A stretch of DNA of 64,000 nucleotides, taken from NCBI GenBank assembly GCA_910576345.1, contig CAJTIT010000008.1:33916-97915 (forward strand), given 5' to 3'. Source of the DNA: Erysipelotrichales bacterium (GTDB taxonomy: Bacteria > Bacillota_I > Bacilli_A > Erysipelotrichales > Erysipelotrichaceae). Under the pieces are notes generated by a model that saw only the letters and a list, made by a program, of their open reading frames with translations, searched no databases and had not been told where the DNA came from. The translations under genes were made by a program, and so were the position numbers. Of this stretch, positions 34,848 to 44,851 are shown in pieces (the first letter of the stretch is position 1; each line of letters starts with the position of its first letter).

Positions 34848-35695
34848 TTTCGCATCACCTCATATAAATGGATAAATGCAGGCAAATCCAGCTGTTCCGA
34901 TCTTGTCTGTAGATCAATACCGGCTGAATTCAAAATCTTTCTGGCCTTTTCTTTATCGATTAAATATTCACTTAAATTATTCAAAATCGTTTTCCTTCTC
35001 TGTTTAAAACAAGCCTTAATCAATGCAAATAGTTCATCATCTTCTATGTTGGGATCACTTTCTTTGAAACGAAACTGCAAGACAGCACTGTCTACATTTG
35101 GTTTTGGTGAAAACACATTTCTTGGAACTTTCATTATATAAGAAACATCACAACGATATTGGGTAATGACACTTAACGCATTATAGTCTTTGGTGTTTGG
35201 TTTTGCGCAAAAGCGATCCGCTACTTCTTTTTGCATCATAACGGTAATAGCCGCGATATCCGCATTTGATTCAAACAGCCGAAACAAAATCGGTGTTGTT
35301 ATGTAATAAGGCAGATTGGCAGCGACCGCAACATCATAGCCAGCTTCTCGCACTTTATCCGTATACGCTTTTATGTCGACTTCAAGAAAATCATTCATAA
35401 TCAATGAAAAATTATCATAATCCGATAAGCTCTCTTCCAATACTTTTGGCAACCGTTCGTCAATTTCAAACGCAACCACATGTTGGGCATATTCGCACAA
35501 AAACTGTGTCAATGCGCCAATACCAGGACCAATTTCAAACACCACACAATGATCAGATACAATAGCACTACGCGCAATCTTATCCACAATGCCCGGTTCT
35601 ACCAAAAAATTCTGACCATAATTTTTTTTGGCGGATAGCTGGTATTGATGGAGCAGTTCCTTGGTTCTACTCGGTGTCGCAATTACACGTCGCAT
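34844..35695 (-). CDS. rsmA: 16S rRNA (adenine-N6,N6)-dimethyltransferase
   Basis: 283 residues from ATG 35695 (AGGAGTGAAG upstream, inside the end of rnmV). Dimethylates two adjacent adenines in the 3' hairpin of 16S rRNA. Signatures: KKNYGQNFLVEPGIVDKIAR, the SAM loop VVFEIGPGIGALTQFL, and the catalytic NLPYYITTPILFRL (NLPY). The C-terminal domain ends with TRSEQLDLPAFIHLYEVM. Coupled to rnmV, with a 7-base gap, and to ispE. The order rnmV-rsmA-ispE is common in Firmicutes. Confidence 0.96.
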   Translation of the reverse strand: MRRVIATPSRTKELLHQYQLSAKKNYGQNFLVEPGIVDKIARSAIVSDHCVVFEIGPGIGALTQFLCEYAQHVVAFEIDERLPKVLEESLSDYDNFSLIMNDFLEVDIKAYTDKVREAGYDVAVAANLPYYITTPILFRLFESNADIAAITVMMQKEVADRFCAKPNTKDYNALSVITQYRCDVSYIMKVPRNVFSPKPNVDSAVLQFRFKESDPNIEDDELFALIKACFKQRRKTILNNLSEYLIDKEKARKILNSAGIDLQTRSEQLDLPAFIHLYEVMRK

Positions 35696-35702
35696 AATGT
35701 CT

Positions 35703-36257
35703 TCACTCCTTTTGTTCATCATCCTCTTGCATGGCCATGATTCGCTCCACATTTTCTTTACAAAGGCTTAGCATGTTCAATCGTTTCCACAATGTTTTTG
35801 CATTCGCTTTTCCGATAAACAGACGATTTCCCAGTATTTCCCGCTTTTTTTGGCTATTCGGTTTACCTGTGAAACCCATCTTGACAAAATCAATCCATGA
35901 TAACGTGATTTCCATCTGCTCCTCATATGTCATCAAATGTGACAACGCTTCGATAATATCTTCTCTGTTGGCGTGCTCAACACCAACCTTACGACTTGTT
36001 TTTGCCTTTTTCTTTTCTATGAACGCATTTTTACATCCCGGTACATAATGGTTGATGATGGATCGCACTTTATCTCCGGGGCCATCCGGATCTGTAAAGA
36101 TGATAATACCGCGATGTTTTTGTATCTGTTCAATCAATGCCAGCCTTGCTTTTCCAATATGACTGCCATGTGTTTCTATTGTATCACAAACCACACATGA
36201 CTTTATTTTTTGTGAATCATGTTTTCCTTCAACAACGATCACTTCTTTGATTTTCAT
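35703..36257 (-). CDS. rnmV: Ribonuclease M5
   Basis: 184 residues. Matures 5S rRNA in Firmicutes by cutting the precursor near both ends. The Toprim domain is evident: VVEGKHDSQKI at residues 8-18, and FTDPDGPGDKVRSIINHYVP near 55-75 with the DxD metal site. The C-terminal domain contains MGFTGKPNSQKKREILGNRL. First gene of the three-gene unit. Confidence 0.95.
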   Translation of the reverse strand: MKIKEVIVVEGKHDSQKIKSCVVCDTIETHGSHIGKARLALIEQIQKHRGIIIFTDPDGPGDKVRSIINHYVPGCKNAFIEKKKAKTSRKVGVEHANREDIIEALSHLMTYEEQMEITLSWIDFVKMGFTGKPNSQKKREILGNRLFIGKANAKTLWKRLNMLSLCKENVERIMAMQEDDEQKE

Positions 36258-36954
36258 GCATTATCCAAACCTTTCTGTTTTCTTATTGTATCATAATTGT
36301 TTAAAAACGATAAGCATGATTCTTTTTAAACTTTCTTTATGTTCTTAAAAGATTGATTATATACAAAGCATTTGCTAAATAATTTTCTGACAATATGGTT
36401 ATGAAAACGAAATTCACTGTATCTATAATTTTCATTTCAATAACTGATCATTATGCAATTTTTCCATTTGTTTTCTGTTTCCATTGTTTTATCTTATCCT
36501 TTATTTTTCTTCAAAACATAATTGATCATTGTTTCTTTGTCTGTCGCTCTCTAATGAATCTTTCTCATTATATACAAAAATCGCATTTTATTATGATCGC
36601 CATCTCATATTTCTTAAACAAACACAACCGTATAATAACATTCTATTACGCAACAAAGCACTTAATTAAACATCTAATGCATGTCCATTCACTCTATTTC
36701 CCTATCATTATCAATTATTTCCCATGCATTCATATGTATAATTATGGATGATCAACAACGACGAAAGGAGATTCTTAACCAAAGAATCTCTATTTAATAT
36801 GCAGAATAAAACGACTATTTCGTTAAACGGTTAAATAACAACTCCATTGATGAGATAGAAAATATGGATAATGATGAAAACATCATTTACAACTAAGAAT
36901 AAAACATTTTTGCATATCTTTCCTATAAGAAAGATATTCTATTACATAAATAAA
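36258..36954. other. AT-rich intergenic stretch without recognised genes
   Basis: About 700 bases. Two hairpins are visible: GGAGATTCTT with AAGAATCTCT at 36766-36791 and ATATCTTTC with GAAAGATAT at 36914-36937. The second may end the 3D-lipoprotein transcript. A 118-codon open frame on the plus strand has skewed composition and no ribosome site, so it is not called. Confidence 0.4.
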
Positions 36955-37725
36955 TTATTTTCCATAACGCAGAATCTTTGCGACAGGCTGTGAGCCTGAA
37001 ATACTAATATTGCCAATAAAGGTCTCTGAGCCTATATAAAGATCTAAATGCGCTCCTTTGATTCCGCCACCACGATCCAAAACCATCGCTTGTATCGGCA
37101 CATCAGGTGAAAAGCCCATACCACTCAATCCATGATTAGAAATCTCAATAATGGAATAGAAAGGAATACTTGGATCTGCCGCAATGATATAATAACCGTC
37201 ATACGTCAAACCTTCTTTCCATGTACCATCACTTTGCATAACACCAAGATTTGGATTTAACATGACCCCAATCGCCGTATTGCCTGTGCCATCTTCACGC
37301 ACATTACATCCATAACAATCGACACCGTACAATGTAGTTCTTGGATAGAAAATATTCGCATCATCTACTACAGAAGCAGTCTCTACATTATCCGCAGGTT
37401 TCTGTTCCACCGGTTTCTCTGGTTCCTTCTTAGGCGAATGATATTTACTTGCGTCTGATTTTTCCTTTACTTCTTGGAGCACATCCTGTACAAATGCTTG
37501 TTGGATTAGTTTCTTATTTGTATTTTTAGAAGCATATGCTTGAACTTCTTGTTTGATTGTTTGATTTTCTTCCAGCTTCTTTGCCATTAACTGTGCGCTG
37601 TTTCTATGTGTCAGCTCACCTGCATCCCCAAAAGACATATTGGCATTGCTTACCGGTACATCGCTCATACAACCTGAGAGTATGAAAACCATGATTAGAA
37701 AAGTGCATATTCTTTTCAATTTCAT
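36955..37725 (-). CDS. 3D-domain lipoprotein
   Basis: 256 residues. The N terminus is a lipoprotein signal with the lipobox LSGC (Cys 19), so the mature protein should sit on the outer face of the membrane. A Lys/Gln-rich linker (about 45-120) leads to the 3D domain named for three Asp residues: YYIIAADPSIPFYS, IQAMVLDRGGGIKGAHLDLY. 3D domains resemble lytic transglycosylase cores (MltA/YocH/SpoIID-like) and act on peptidoglycan. The ATG at 37725 follows AAGGAGG-like DNA (GGAGGAAAT). Confidence 0.8.
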   Translation of the reverse strand: MKLKRICTFLIMVFILSGCMSDVPVSNANMSFGDAGELTHRNSAQLMAKKLEENQTIKQEVQAYASKNTNKKLIQQAFVQDVLQEVKEKSDASKYHSPKKEPEKPVEQKPADNVETASVVDDANIFYPRTTLYGVDCYGCNVREDGTGNTAIGVMLNPNLGVMQSDGTWKEGLTYDGYYIIAADPSIPFYSIIEISNHGLSGMGFSPDVPIQAMVLDRGGGIKGAHLDLYIGSETFIGNISISGSQPVAKILRYGK

Positions 37726-38221
37726 AAATTTCCTCCTTTACGCTCTTTGCTATTCTAACATAGCCATTTCAACTTGTCAAATTTTCTTTTTTTTGCACAG
37801 GCTTACTCTTGTATTATACGCCCTTTTTCACCCTTTTATACATTTAAGCGGATTTGTAAATTTATGTAAGTGCTTTAAATAGGGCGATTATACATGCTTT
37901 TAAGATATAAAACACAAATAATAGAATTTGTGAAAAATTTATATTATATCACAAATTAAACAAAATTGGTCATTGGTGTAAATGCGCATATTCATTATAA
38001 GCATACGTGAATTATAACATTGCATATTTTTTATATTCTTGTGAAAAAACGTTGATTTTTTAAAGTAAAAACAGATAATTAAAAAAAACATGCATCAATA
38101 ATTAGAAATTTTCTGTTAGGAATTCTTGCACAATATTAGACATGACAAAAAGCCTTATTTTTTCATAAAGTGCAATCAGCAAATACACATAAAAAAAATT
38201 TTTCAAATGTTTGTTTTTATA
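37726..38221. other. AT-rich spacer
   Basis: About 500 bases with no recognised gene, mostly A/T runs. It holds the promoter of the 3D lipoprotein (minus) and, at its right end, the terminator of rqcP. Confidence 0.4.
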
Positions 38222-38249
38222 GAAAAAAAGCCCAATCTACTGATCGGGC
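38222..38249 (-). terminator. Terminator overlapping the rqcP stop codon
   Basis: GCCCGATC pairs with GATTGGGC (one G-U) around AGTA, followed by TTTTTTT on the minus strand. The TAG stop codon lies in the loop, so the last three codons and stop are part of the hairpin. Confidence 0.75.
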
Positions 38250-38518
38250 ATTTCTTTCTTTAACAACACTTCTTCTATGACATCAAACATCAAAGCAGCG
38301 TCATTTTTATTCACCTGCTTTTGAATCATCAGCACACGCACCGTCAATTCACGATAACCAAAAACAACTTTGATTACATCGTTGACCTCTACTTCCGTAC
38401 TTGGTTTTGCGACTTTTCCATTCACAAAAACACGTTGTTGGTCTGCCAATTCTTTCGCAACGGTTCTTCTTTTTAAAATTCTTGCCGTTTTTAAATATTT
38501 ATCCAGACGCAAATTCAT
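38237..38518 (-). CDS. rqcP: RqcP/YabO-type S4 RNA-binding protein
   Basis: 93 residues. The S4 fold is clear: MNLRLDKYLKTARILKRRTV, AKELADQQRVFVNGKVAKPS, and DVIKVVFGYRELTVRV. In B. subtilis this protein stabilises P-site tRNA on stalled 50S subunits during alanine-tail ribosome quality control. The neighbours spoVT, mfd and pth give the conserved yabO context that supports the assignment. GTG 38521 is an alternative start. Twenty-three bases follow spoVT. Confidence 0.85.
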   Translation of the reverse strand: MNLRLDKYLKTARILKRRTVAKELADQQRVFVNGKVAKPSTEVEVNDVIKVVFGYRELTVRVLMIQKQVNKNDAALMFDVIEEVLLKKEMPDQ

Positions 38519-38541
38519 CACCTCTGCATAAGTGTACCATA

Positions 38542-39042
38542 TTATCGCAACTGTTGGCGAGATAAAAGTTCACTATATGCTTCAAAAGGGCGAAGATCTT
38601 CTTCCTTATATCGATGACGTTCAAATAACAACACGAAGGAGCCAAACCAATCGCCAAATAAAATCACCGGATATATTACGCCATTATACGTATGGTCATC
38701 ATCCTCATATAACAATGCATCTTCAAACATCGTAATGTGATGACTTTTCGCTTTTTCACAAAAAGATGGATCTATCGACAAATCATGATATTTCAACCAT
38801 TCATCCTGTATGAACAATACACTTTCCTGATACATATCTTCTAATGCATCTACCATCATATTCAAATTTTCCAAATGCTTTGACAATACTTCATACTTCT
38901 TAATAATGATTTGATCACTCTCCACAAAGAATTCAATGGAATCGCCTTCTTTTAAATGATGCAGTTTACGTATTTCCTTTGGAATGACCAGTCTGCCTAG
39001 ATCATCCAGTCTTCTTACAATTCCTGTCGCTTTCACTATCAT
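38542..39042 (-). CDS. spoVT: SpoVT-type AbrB-family transcription regulator
   Basis: 166 residues from ATG 39042 (AGGAGTGC just ahead). The N-terminal swapped-hairpin AbrB domain is ATGIVRRLDDLGRLVIPKEI then HHLKEGDSIEFFV; residues 60-160 form a GAF-like sensing domain. In Bacillus it regulates forespore genes and lies between mfd and yabO, exactly as here. Presence does not prove sporulation, since homologues persist in non-spore-formers. Confidence 0.85.
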   Translation of the reverse strand: MIVKATGIVRRLDDLGRLVIPKEIRKLHHLKEGDSIEFFVESDQIIIKKYEVLSKHLENLNMMVDALEDMYQESVLFIQDEWLKYHDLSIDPSFCEKAKSHHITMFEDALLYEDDDHTYNGVIYPVILFGDWFGSFVLLFERHRYKEEDLRPFEAYSELLSRQQLR

Positions 39043-39130
39043 GCACTCCTTTAATCTAGCATTGTTAGTATTGACGAATGGAATTGCATTTATACATACA
39101 GGTGAATACTTATAAAGAAAGAAACATGCG

Positions 39131-42100
39131 TCATACACGCCTTTCCATACGCAGTGTTCGCTCCAATATCTCAATTAACAGCGGTAGCCAATTACCACTT
39201 TTAGGAATATGCATAGAAATCTTTTTCATTGCATAATGGATCTTCGCATTCTTACAAACCGTTGTCATCATTTCAAATAGTTTTACGCCATCAATTTGAT
39301 TGGACCATTCTTCGCTGAATACCAAACGTATCTCCTGCGACAATTCTTTGAAATCTATAATATGCGGTTCATTATATAAAAGATCCAATCGTTTTTTTTC
39401 AAACAACAGCTGTACGGAATTTGGCAGTTTACCATAATTATCTTTGATCTCTTCCATAAACGCCAATAATTCCTGCTTTGTGGAAATTGCCTCAATTCTT
39501 TGATACAACGTAATTTTTTCAAAATCCTTTGGCGCAAATGAACTTGGAATATAAGCATCCAGTTGCATATTTGTGCTTTTCTTTTCCACAGTTTCTTCTT
39601 TTGGTTTTCCCATACGCTCATGTATTGCTTCATTCAACATTTCAATATACATATCCATGCCGACAGTATCAATAAAACCTGCCTGCTGCGGACCCAACAT
39701 ATCGCCTGCACCACGTATCGTTAAATCACGCATGGCGATTTTATATCCACTGCCCAACTGGGTGAATTCTTTGATCGCCTTCAAACGTTTCGCCGCATTC
39801 TCATTCAGCTGCTTATTCGAAGAATACATCAAATATGCATAAGCCAAACGGTCGCTTCTGCCGACCCTACCTTTGATCTGATACAGCTGTGACAAGCCAA
39901 AACGATCTGCCTGATCGATAATGATCGTATTCGCATTGGGAATATCAATGCCGGTCTCAATGATCGTTGTGCAAATCAACACTTGATACTGGTTTTGGGT
40001 AAAAGCCATCATCACATCTTCGATTTCCTCACGGCTCATTTTACCATGTGCCACCGCTATTGTAATATCTGGCAAATCATTCTGCAATTTTCTTGCGACT
40101 TGATATATCTCTTTTACATTATTGAATAAGTAGAATACCTGTCCGTTTCGCACCAATTCCCTTTGAATGACCTCTTTGATCACTTGATCATCCTTTTCAA
40201 TGACGTACGTCTGAACCGGCATACGATTCATTGGCGGTGTATCCAACTGCGACAATGCGCGAATACCCACCAAAGACATCTGTAAGGTTCTCGGTATCGG
40301 TGTTGCACTCATAGACAAAACATCGACACTTGAGCGCAGTTCTTTGATTTTTTCCTTGTGCTCAACGCCGAATCGCTGCTCTTCGTCAATAACGAGAAAA
40401 CCAAGATCTTTCCATTCAATATCCTTTGATAAAAGACGATGTGTTCCTATCAAAATATCGATGGTTCCATCCTTTAAACCTTTCTTGATCTGCGCAACCT
40501 TTTGACTTGGCACAAATCGATTGATGACTTCAATGGTCACCGGATAATGCGCAAAACGATTTTTAAATGTCTGAAAATGCTGAAGCGACAGAATCGTTGT
40601 CGGACACAAAAACGCAACTTGTTTTTGATCGATTACCGCTTTAAAAGCTGCACGTATCGCTACCTCTGTTTTTCCAAATCCGACATCTCCACATAATAAT
40701 CGATCCATTGGTTTGTGTGCTTCCATATCTTTCTTGATTTCTTGAACGGATCGTTTTTGATCTTTGGTCAATTCATATGGAAAATCATCCTCAAATTCTC
40801 TTTGAAACGGCGTATCTTTGGAAAATGCGTAGCCAATAGAATCTTCTCTTTGTGCATACAGATGAATCAAGCGCTCCGCTAGTTCCGCCACCTTCTCACT
40901 TACTTTGCGTTTCGTCTTGGACCATTCATCACTGCCCAATTTATTTAATTTTGGTTGTGTGCCTTCCTTGGATAAAAATTTTCGTATCAGCTGAAATTGT
41001 TCCAACGGCACATATAAAATATCATCGCCTTTATAAACGATTTTTAAAAAGTCTTTATGGATTCCGTTTACTTCTCTGTTTTCAATGCCGACATATTTTC
41101 CAACGCCGTGCTGGCTGTGGACGACATAATCTCCAATCGACAAATCCATATAGTCATGTAGCTCTTCGGCTTCTTTGAACTTATTCGCATAACGCATCTG
41201 TTTTTTCTGCACATGGAATAACTCTTTTGAAGTGTAAACGCTGATGTTTTCTTTAAGGCAGACAAAGCCTTCAAACAAATCACGCTCCCATATGAGAATC
41301 TTATTTGCAACATATTGAAAATCATTGATACATGTATACGACACATTATGATTCGTTAAATACGCTGTAGCGATTTCTATTTCTTTCTTCTGTAGACATA
41401 GCACAACACATTTGTCACTTTTGTCCTGCATGACTTGTTCCATGATGCGCTCAAATGAAAGATCTCCAACGATTTGTGTCATGATTTGTGATGATACCGG
41501 ATGTAATTGATCTTGAAACATGCCAATGTACATGTGTTCTTTTTTTATTGCAATTTGAAATAGATCCGCATACAACGTAAACTTTGACAGTGCAAGGCCT
41601 TCTTGTGATAATTCTTGTATATACGCAATACTTTCTTCCTGGATTCGCTGATAGGACTGCTTGACTTCTTCTTCACTGGAAAAAATCACAAGCGGTTGTT
41701 CCATATAATCCAATATCGTAGAAGGCTGTTTTAAAAAACCGAAATAACGATAAAGCGATCCATCGATATTTCCGTTTTGAAGTGTTTCCAAATCTTGTTC
41801 CACTCTTTCACGTAGTTTTTCTTGTAAGTGATCACTTAGCTTCGAACATTGACGTTGTAATGCTTGGTGGACTTCTTGTATCAAATCTGCTTTTTCTGAA
41901 TCCGTCAATAAGTATTGTGTTGCAGGTACAAGCTGTATTTCATTCACAATAGATATGGTTCTTTGCGTTGTGATGTCAAAAAAGCGGATGCTTTCAATCA
42001 GATTATCGAAAAATTCAATGCGTACCGGATGATCGTTATTCATGGAATATACATCAACGATACCGCCTCTGGACGCAAAACAAAGCGGTTGATCGACTCT

Positions 42101-42577
42101 GGCAACTGGATGATAGCCTGCTTCATACAACAGCTGTTTCAGTGTTTCCAAATCCATTTCATCATCTTGTTTTAATGTGACAGTGTGTGCTTGAAACTGT
42201 TTTGGACTGCACAAAAAGCGCATTGCGCCTGCCGTATGCGTTATTAAAATGCTTGGTTGATTGGTTTGTATAGCTGCCAATGTTTCAATTTGTGATGCCT
42301 GCATCTCTGGAGAGGCGGCTATCGCTTCCACACGCAGGGATTCTTCTACACCAAACAGATGCACATTTGCATCTGTTAGATTCATCAAACGATCTGCCAA
42401 AGCCTTTGCGTCGTAAAGATTCTGCTTGACAATGAGAATATTTCTTGGCTGTTTTTGATAGGCCGCTGCGATTAGCAGCGCTTCCTCTGTACTGTTCAAA
42501 TTTCCCAATCCGGTTTGTTTATGTGTCAAACAATGCACAGCCGGATTGTCATAAAACTGTTTCAATAATTGTTTCAT
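39131..42577 (-). CDS. mfd: Transcription-repair coupling factor
   Basis: 1148 residues, normal length. It frees RNA polymerase stalled at lesions and recruits UvrA. An N-terminal UvrB-like region (about 1-340) is followed by the RNA polymerase interaction domain (about 465-540, with IGDYVVHSQHGVGKYVGIEN), the helicase core with GDVGFGKTEVAIRAAFKAV, DEEQRFGVEHKE, SMSATPIPRTLQMSLVGIR and IDQADRFGLSQLYQIKGRVG, and the TRG segment and C-terminal D7 domain. It starts six bases after the end of pth. Confidence 0.96.
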   Translation of the reverse strand: MKQLLKQFYDNPAVHCLTHKQTGLGNLNSTEEALLIAAAYQKQPRNILIVKQNLYDAKALADRLMNLTDANVHLFGVEESLRVEAIAASPEMQASQIETLAAIQTNQPSILITHTAGAMRFLCSPKQFQAHTVTLKQDDEMDLETLKQLLYEAGYHPVARVDQPLCFASRGGIVDVYSMNNDHPVRIEFFDNLIESIRFFDITTQRTISIVNEIQLVPATQYLLTDSEKADLIQEVHQALQRQCSKLSDHLQEKLRERVEQDLETLQNGNIDGSLYRYFGFLKQPSTILDYMEQPLVIFSSEEEVKQSYQRIQEESIAYIQELSQEGLALSKFTLYADLFQIAIKKEHMYIGMFQDQLHPVSSQIMTQIVGDLSFERIMEQVMQDKSDKCVVLCLQKKEIEIATAYLTNHNVSYTCINDFQYVANKILIWERDLFEGFVCLKENISVYTSKELFHVQKKQMRYANKFKEAEELHDYMDLSIGDYVVHSQHGVGKYVGIENREVNGIHKDFLKIVYKGDDILYVPLEQFQLIRKFLSKEGTQPKLNKLGSDEWSKTKRKVSEKVAELAERLIHLYAQREDSIGYAFSKDTPFQREFEDDFPYELTKDQKRSVQEIKKDMEAHKPMDRLLCGDVGFGKTEVAIRAAFKAVIDQKQVAFLCPTTILSLQHFQTFKNRFAHYPVTIEVINRFVPSQKVAQIKKGLKDGTIDILIGTHRLLSKDIEWKDLGFLVIDEEQRFGVEHKEKIKELRSSVDVLSMSATPIPRTLQMSLVGIRALSQLDTPPMNRMPVQTYVIEKDDQVIKEVIQRELVRNGQVFYLFNNVKEIYQVARKLQNDLPDITIAVAHGKMSREEIEDVMMAFTQNQYQVLICTTIIETGIDIPNANTIIIDQADRFGLSQLYQIKGRVGRSDRLAYAYLMYSSNKQLNENAAKRLKAIKEFTQLGSGYKIAMRDLTIRGAGDMLGPQQAGFIDTVGMDMYIEMLNEAIHERMGKPKEETVEKKSTNMQLDAYIPSSFAPKDFEKITLYQRIEAISTKQELLAFMEEIKDNYGKLPNSVQLLFEKKRLDLLYNEPHIIDFKELSQEIRLVFSEEWSNQIDGVKLFEMMTTVCKNAKIHYAMKKISMHIPKSGNWLPLLIEILERTLRMERRV

Positions 42578-42583
42578 AATGCA

Positions 42584-43144
42584 TCACCGCTTGTTGAAAC
42601 GGTTCATTGTTTCCATGAACGGATGTGTAATACTGTAAAGTGCAGCATCTTTTGCGGTTTCCACTGAGCGCAAATGTAGTTCCATATCTTCTTTGGACAT
42701 TTTGCCCAGCACCCAATCGATCACATTTTCATAGCTACTTTTCCCAATACCGACACGAATACGTGCAAATTCCTGCGTATGTAAATGAGAAATAATATTT
42801 TTCATACCGTTTTGTCCGCCAGCACTTCCCTTTTCTCTTAATCGTATTTTACCAACCGGTAAATCCATATCGTCATAAATGACCAATAAATCCTTTGGAT
42901 CGATATGGTAAAAACGCATCGCTGCAATCACGGCTTCTCCGGATGCGTTCATATACGTCTGGGGTTTCATAAACATGACTTTTTCTTCTTGTATCGTTGT
43001 CACATGGATCAAAGCGTTGAATTTCTTCTGATCGATTACGAAATGTCCGTCGCTTGCAAGTGCATCCATCACGCGAAAGCCGGCATTATGTCTTGTGTTT
43101 TCATATTCTCGTCCGGGATTTCCCAAACCGACAATCAATTTCAT
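42584..43144 (-). CDS. pth: Peptidyl-tRNA hydrolase
   Basis: 186 residues from ATG 43144 (TAGGTG upstream; a GTG lies at 43153). Cleaves peptidyl-tRNA released from stalled ribosomes. Signatures: VGLGNPGREYENTRHNAGF with the catalytic His, FMKPQTYMNASGEAV, DDMDLPVGKIRLREKGSAGG, and GGQNGMKNIISHLHTQEFAR. It precedes mfd by a few bases, and functionally complements rqcP and the ribosome rescue theme of the cluster. Confidence 0.95.
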   Translation of the reverse strand: MKLIVGLGNPGREYENTRHNAGFRVMDALASDGHFVIDQKKFNALIHVTTIQEEKVMFMKPQTYMNASGEAVIAAMRFYHIDPKDLLVIYDDMDLPVGKIRLREKGSAGGQNGMKNIISHLHTQEFARIRVGIGKSSYENVIDWVLGKMSKEDMELHLRSVETAKDAALYSITHPFMETMNRFNKR

Positions 43145-43161
43145 ATGTTTCACCTACCGTT

Positions 43162-44232
43162 TTATTTCTGTAAAAAAGATTTACATTTTTCCTGTAAATG
43201 TTTCGGATCACGTTTCCACTCCTCATATAAGTATGCTTCAAAACCAACAAGGGCATGCGTACAATTAGAAGACAATTTTTTCAAAATGCGATCAGCTTTT
43301 CCTTCATCTTTTCCAATCCACAGTCGTGTTTTGGTTCCATATTCATCAAATATGCAAATTTCATATTCGCGTCTGCGTTTGCTTAGACATTCTTTCTTAT
43401 AAATCCAAATAAGATGATCGTTTTGCCATAAGCGCCATGTAAAGCTACGGCGTTGATATAGTGCGATAGTGCCGATTTTTATATTGTCGATCACTGCCGC
43501 ATTTGTATAATCAAAATCAATAGATTTTTTTACTTCTTTGTCTAGTTTTGCGATATCTCTTAATAATGGGCGCATAAAGAATTTAGCTGCAAATAAAATC
43601 ATCATACTTACACAGATCAGAAATAATAATACCCAAATCCCCATCAACAGCCATAAATCATTGATACGATATCCTTGTATTTCGTCATATACAAAAGCAT
43701 ACATGCTCATGACGCGATCAAGGTCTTTGCGCTCTTTTACAGTCTCATCATATTCTTTAAAATAATCTAATGCAAAGTTGAGTTCTTCTTCATTTAATTT
43801 GCGAAAACTTCCTCTGACATGGACATTTTCCGGGTAAATTTTGGATTCTTCTCCGATGGATTGAAAAAAAGCATTTTCCATTTCATCCAATTTTTCTACC
43901 ATTTCATCGGATGCAATAATACTCATAAAGTAATTGCCTTGATCTAACGGCATCAAATAATAAACAGTCTTATCATACGTCTGCGTTTCTTTTTTCACTC
44001 CTTTTTCGGCATAGGAACCGGAAATCAAGTATACGTCCAAGTCAATGTATGCATTTGTATCGATTTGCGTTGTTTCCTGTAAATTGGACATAGGTTCCGC
44101 ACCTTGTATCAATTCCAGAAAACGTGAGCCAAACAACAGTGCAATCACAATCAAAATCAAGATAAAAAAACCACATATAATCTGTAATTGTCTTGTGATA
44201 ATCGTTTTTTCATCATTTAATAATTTTTTCAT
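43162..44232 (-). CDS. Uncharacterised two-helix membrane protein
   Basis: 356 residues from ATG 44232 (AAGGTG five bases upstream). Transmembrane segments at about 20-38 and 190-212 bracket an extracellular region of ~150 residues (with YYLMPLDQGNYFMSI and NEEELNFALDYFKEYDE); the C-terminal ~140 residues are cytoplasmic and basic, including IWIYKKECLSKRRREYEICI. I do not recognise the family with certainty; the tail resembles DUF6709 proteins. It is the first gene of the pth-mfd-spoVT-rqcP run and points the same way. Confidence 0.55.
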   Translation of the reverse strand: MKKLLNDEKTIITRQLQIICGFFILILIVIALLFGSRFLELIQGAEPMSNLQETTQIDTNAYIDLDVYLISGSYAEKGVKKETQTYDKTVYYLMPLDQGNYFMSIIASDEMVEKLDEMENAFFQSIGEESKIYPENVHVRGSFRKLNEEELNFALDYFKEYDETVKERKDLDRVMSMYAFVYDEIQGYRINDLWLLMGIWVLLFLICVSMMILFAAKFFMRPLLRDIAKLDKEVKKSIDFDYTNAAVIDNIKIGTIALYQRRSFTWRLWQNDHLIWIYKKECLSKRRREYEICIFDEYGTKTRLWIGKDEGKADRILKKLSSNCTHALVGFEAYLYEEWKRDPKHLQEKCKSFLQK

Positions 44233-44238
44233 GTGCAC

Positions 44239-44851
44239 ACCTTCCGCTCATCTGAAAAAGTTTACCATATTTTAAGGGAAAAATAAAGGTGTGATCATCA
44301 GTATATGATTTGAAAATGATAATGTCTTAATGAAAAGAAATTGATTTTCTTCTTAAAGATGAAGCAAAATAAAATTTCATGAGAATGTGAGGTAATTATG
44401 AAAATGGTTGATCAAATAATGTATGAAACATTAAAGTTAAAGTATGAAATAATCTATCCTTTTCATCCTTATATACGTCTTGCTTGATAAACACGTATAA
44501 CTAACTTATTTAGCTATTTTATTACATTGTCAAAACTAATTTCAAATTCAGTATCATTGTTTTTTACATGATACTGCTTATTATTAAGATACAATTCAAG
44601 CAAATCTCTTACGTTTGTTTCGTAAAGAACTGGTGTTGATTTTGAATATTCAATTAATTCTGTAATACATTGGTAAGAGGACTAAAAAAATTTTTCGTTT
44701 CTTCACGTTTCAAATATATTCGTAAATATCACCTCAGTACCTGATTATTGCAAATAATAAATTCCCGTCAATTTCAGTGTATATGGAAAATACACACTAT
44801 TCTGAATTAATTTCGTTCGTAACACTGGTTTATCAAGGAATCCTCATAAAT
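44239..44851. other. Spacer with gene debris
   Basis: No whole gene. A 29-codon plus-strand frame (44398-44487, MKMVDQIMYETLKLK...) has a weak GAGG site. On the minus strand 44514-44680 reads QCITELIEYSKSTPVLYETN, VRDLLELYLNNKQYH and ISFDNVIK, the tail of a lost protein of unknown family. Both are probably remnants. Confidence 0.35.

Noticed and set aside
36395..36751. 118-codon plus-strand open frame after rnmV
   Set aside because: Composition is dominated by Ile, Phe, His and Tyr from AT-rich noise, with no ribosome site, no recognisable fold, and no terminator or neighbour logic.
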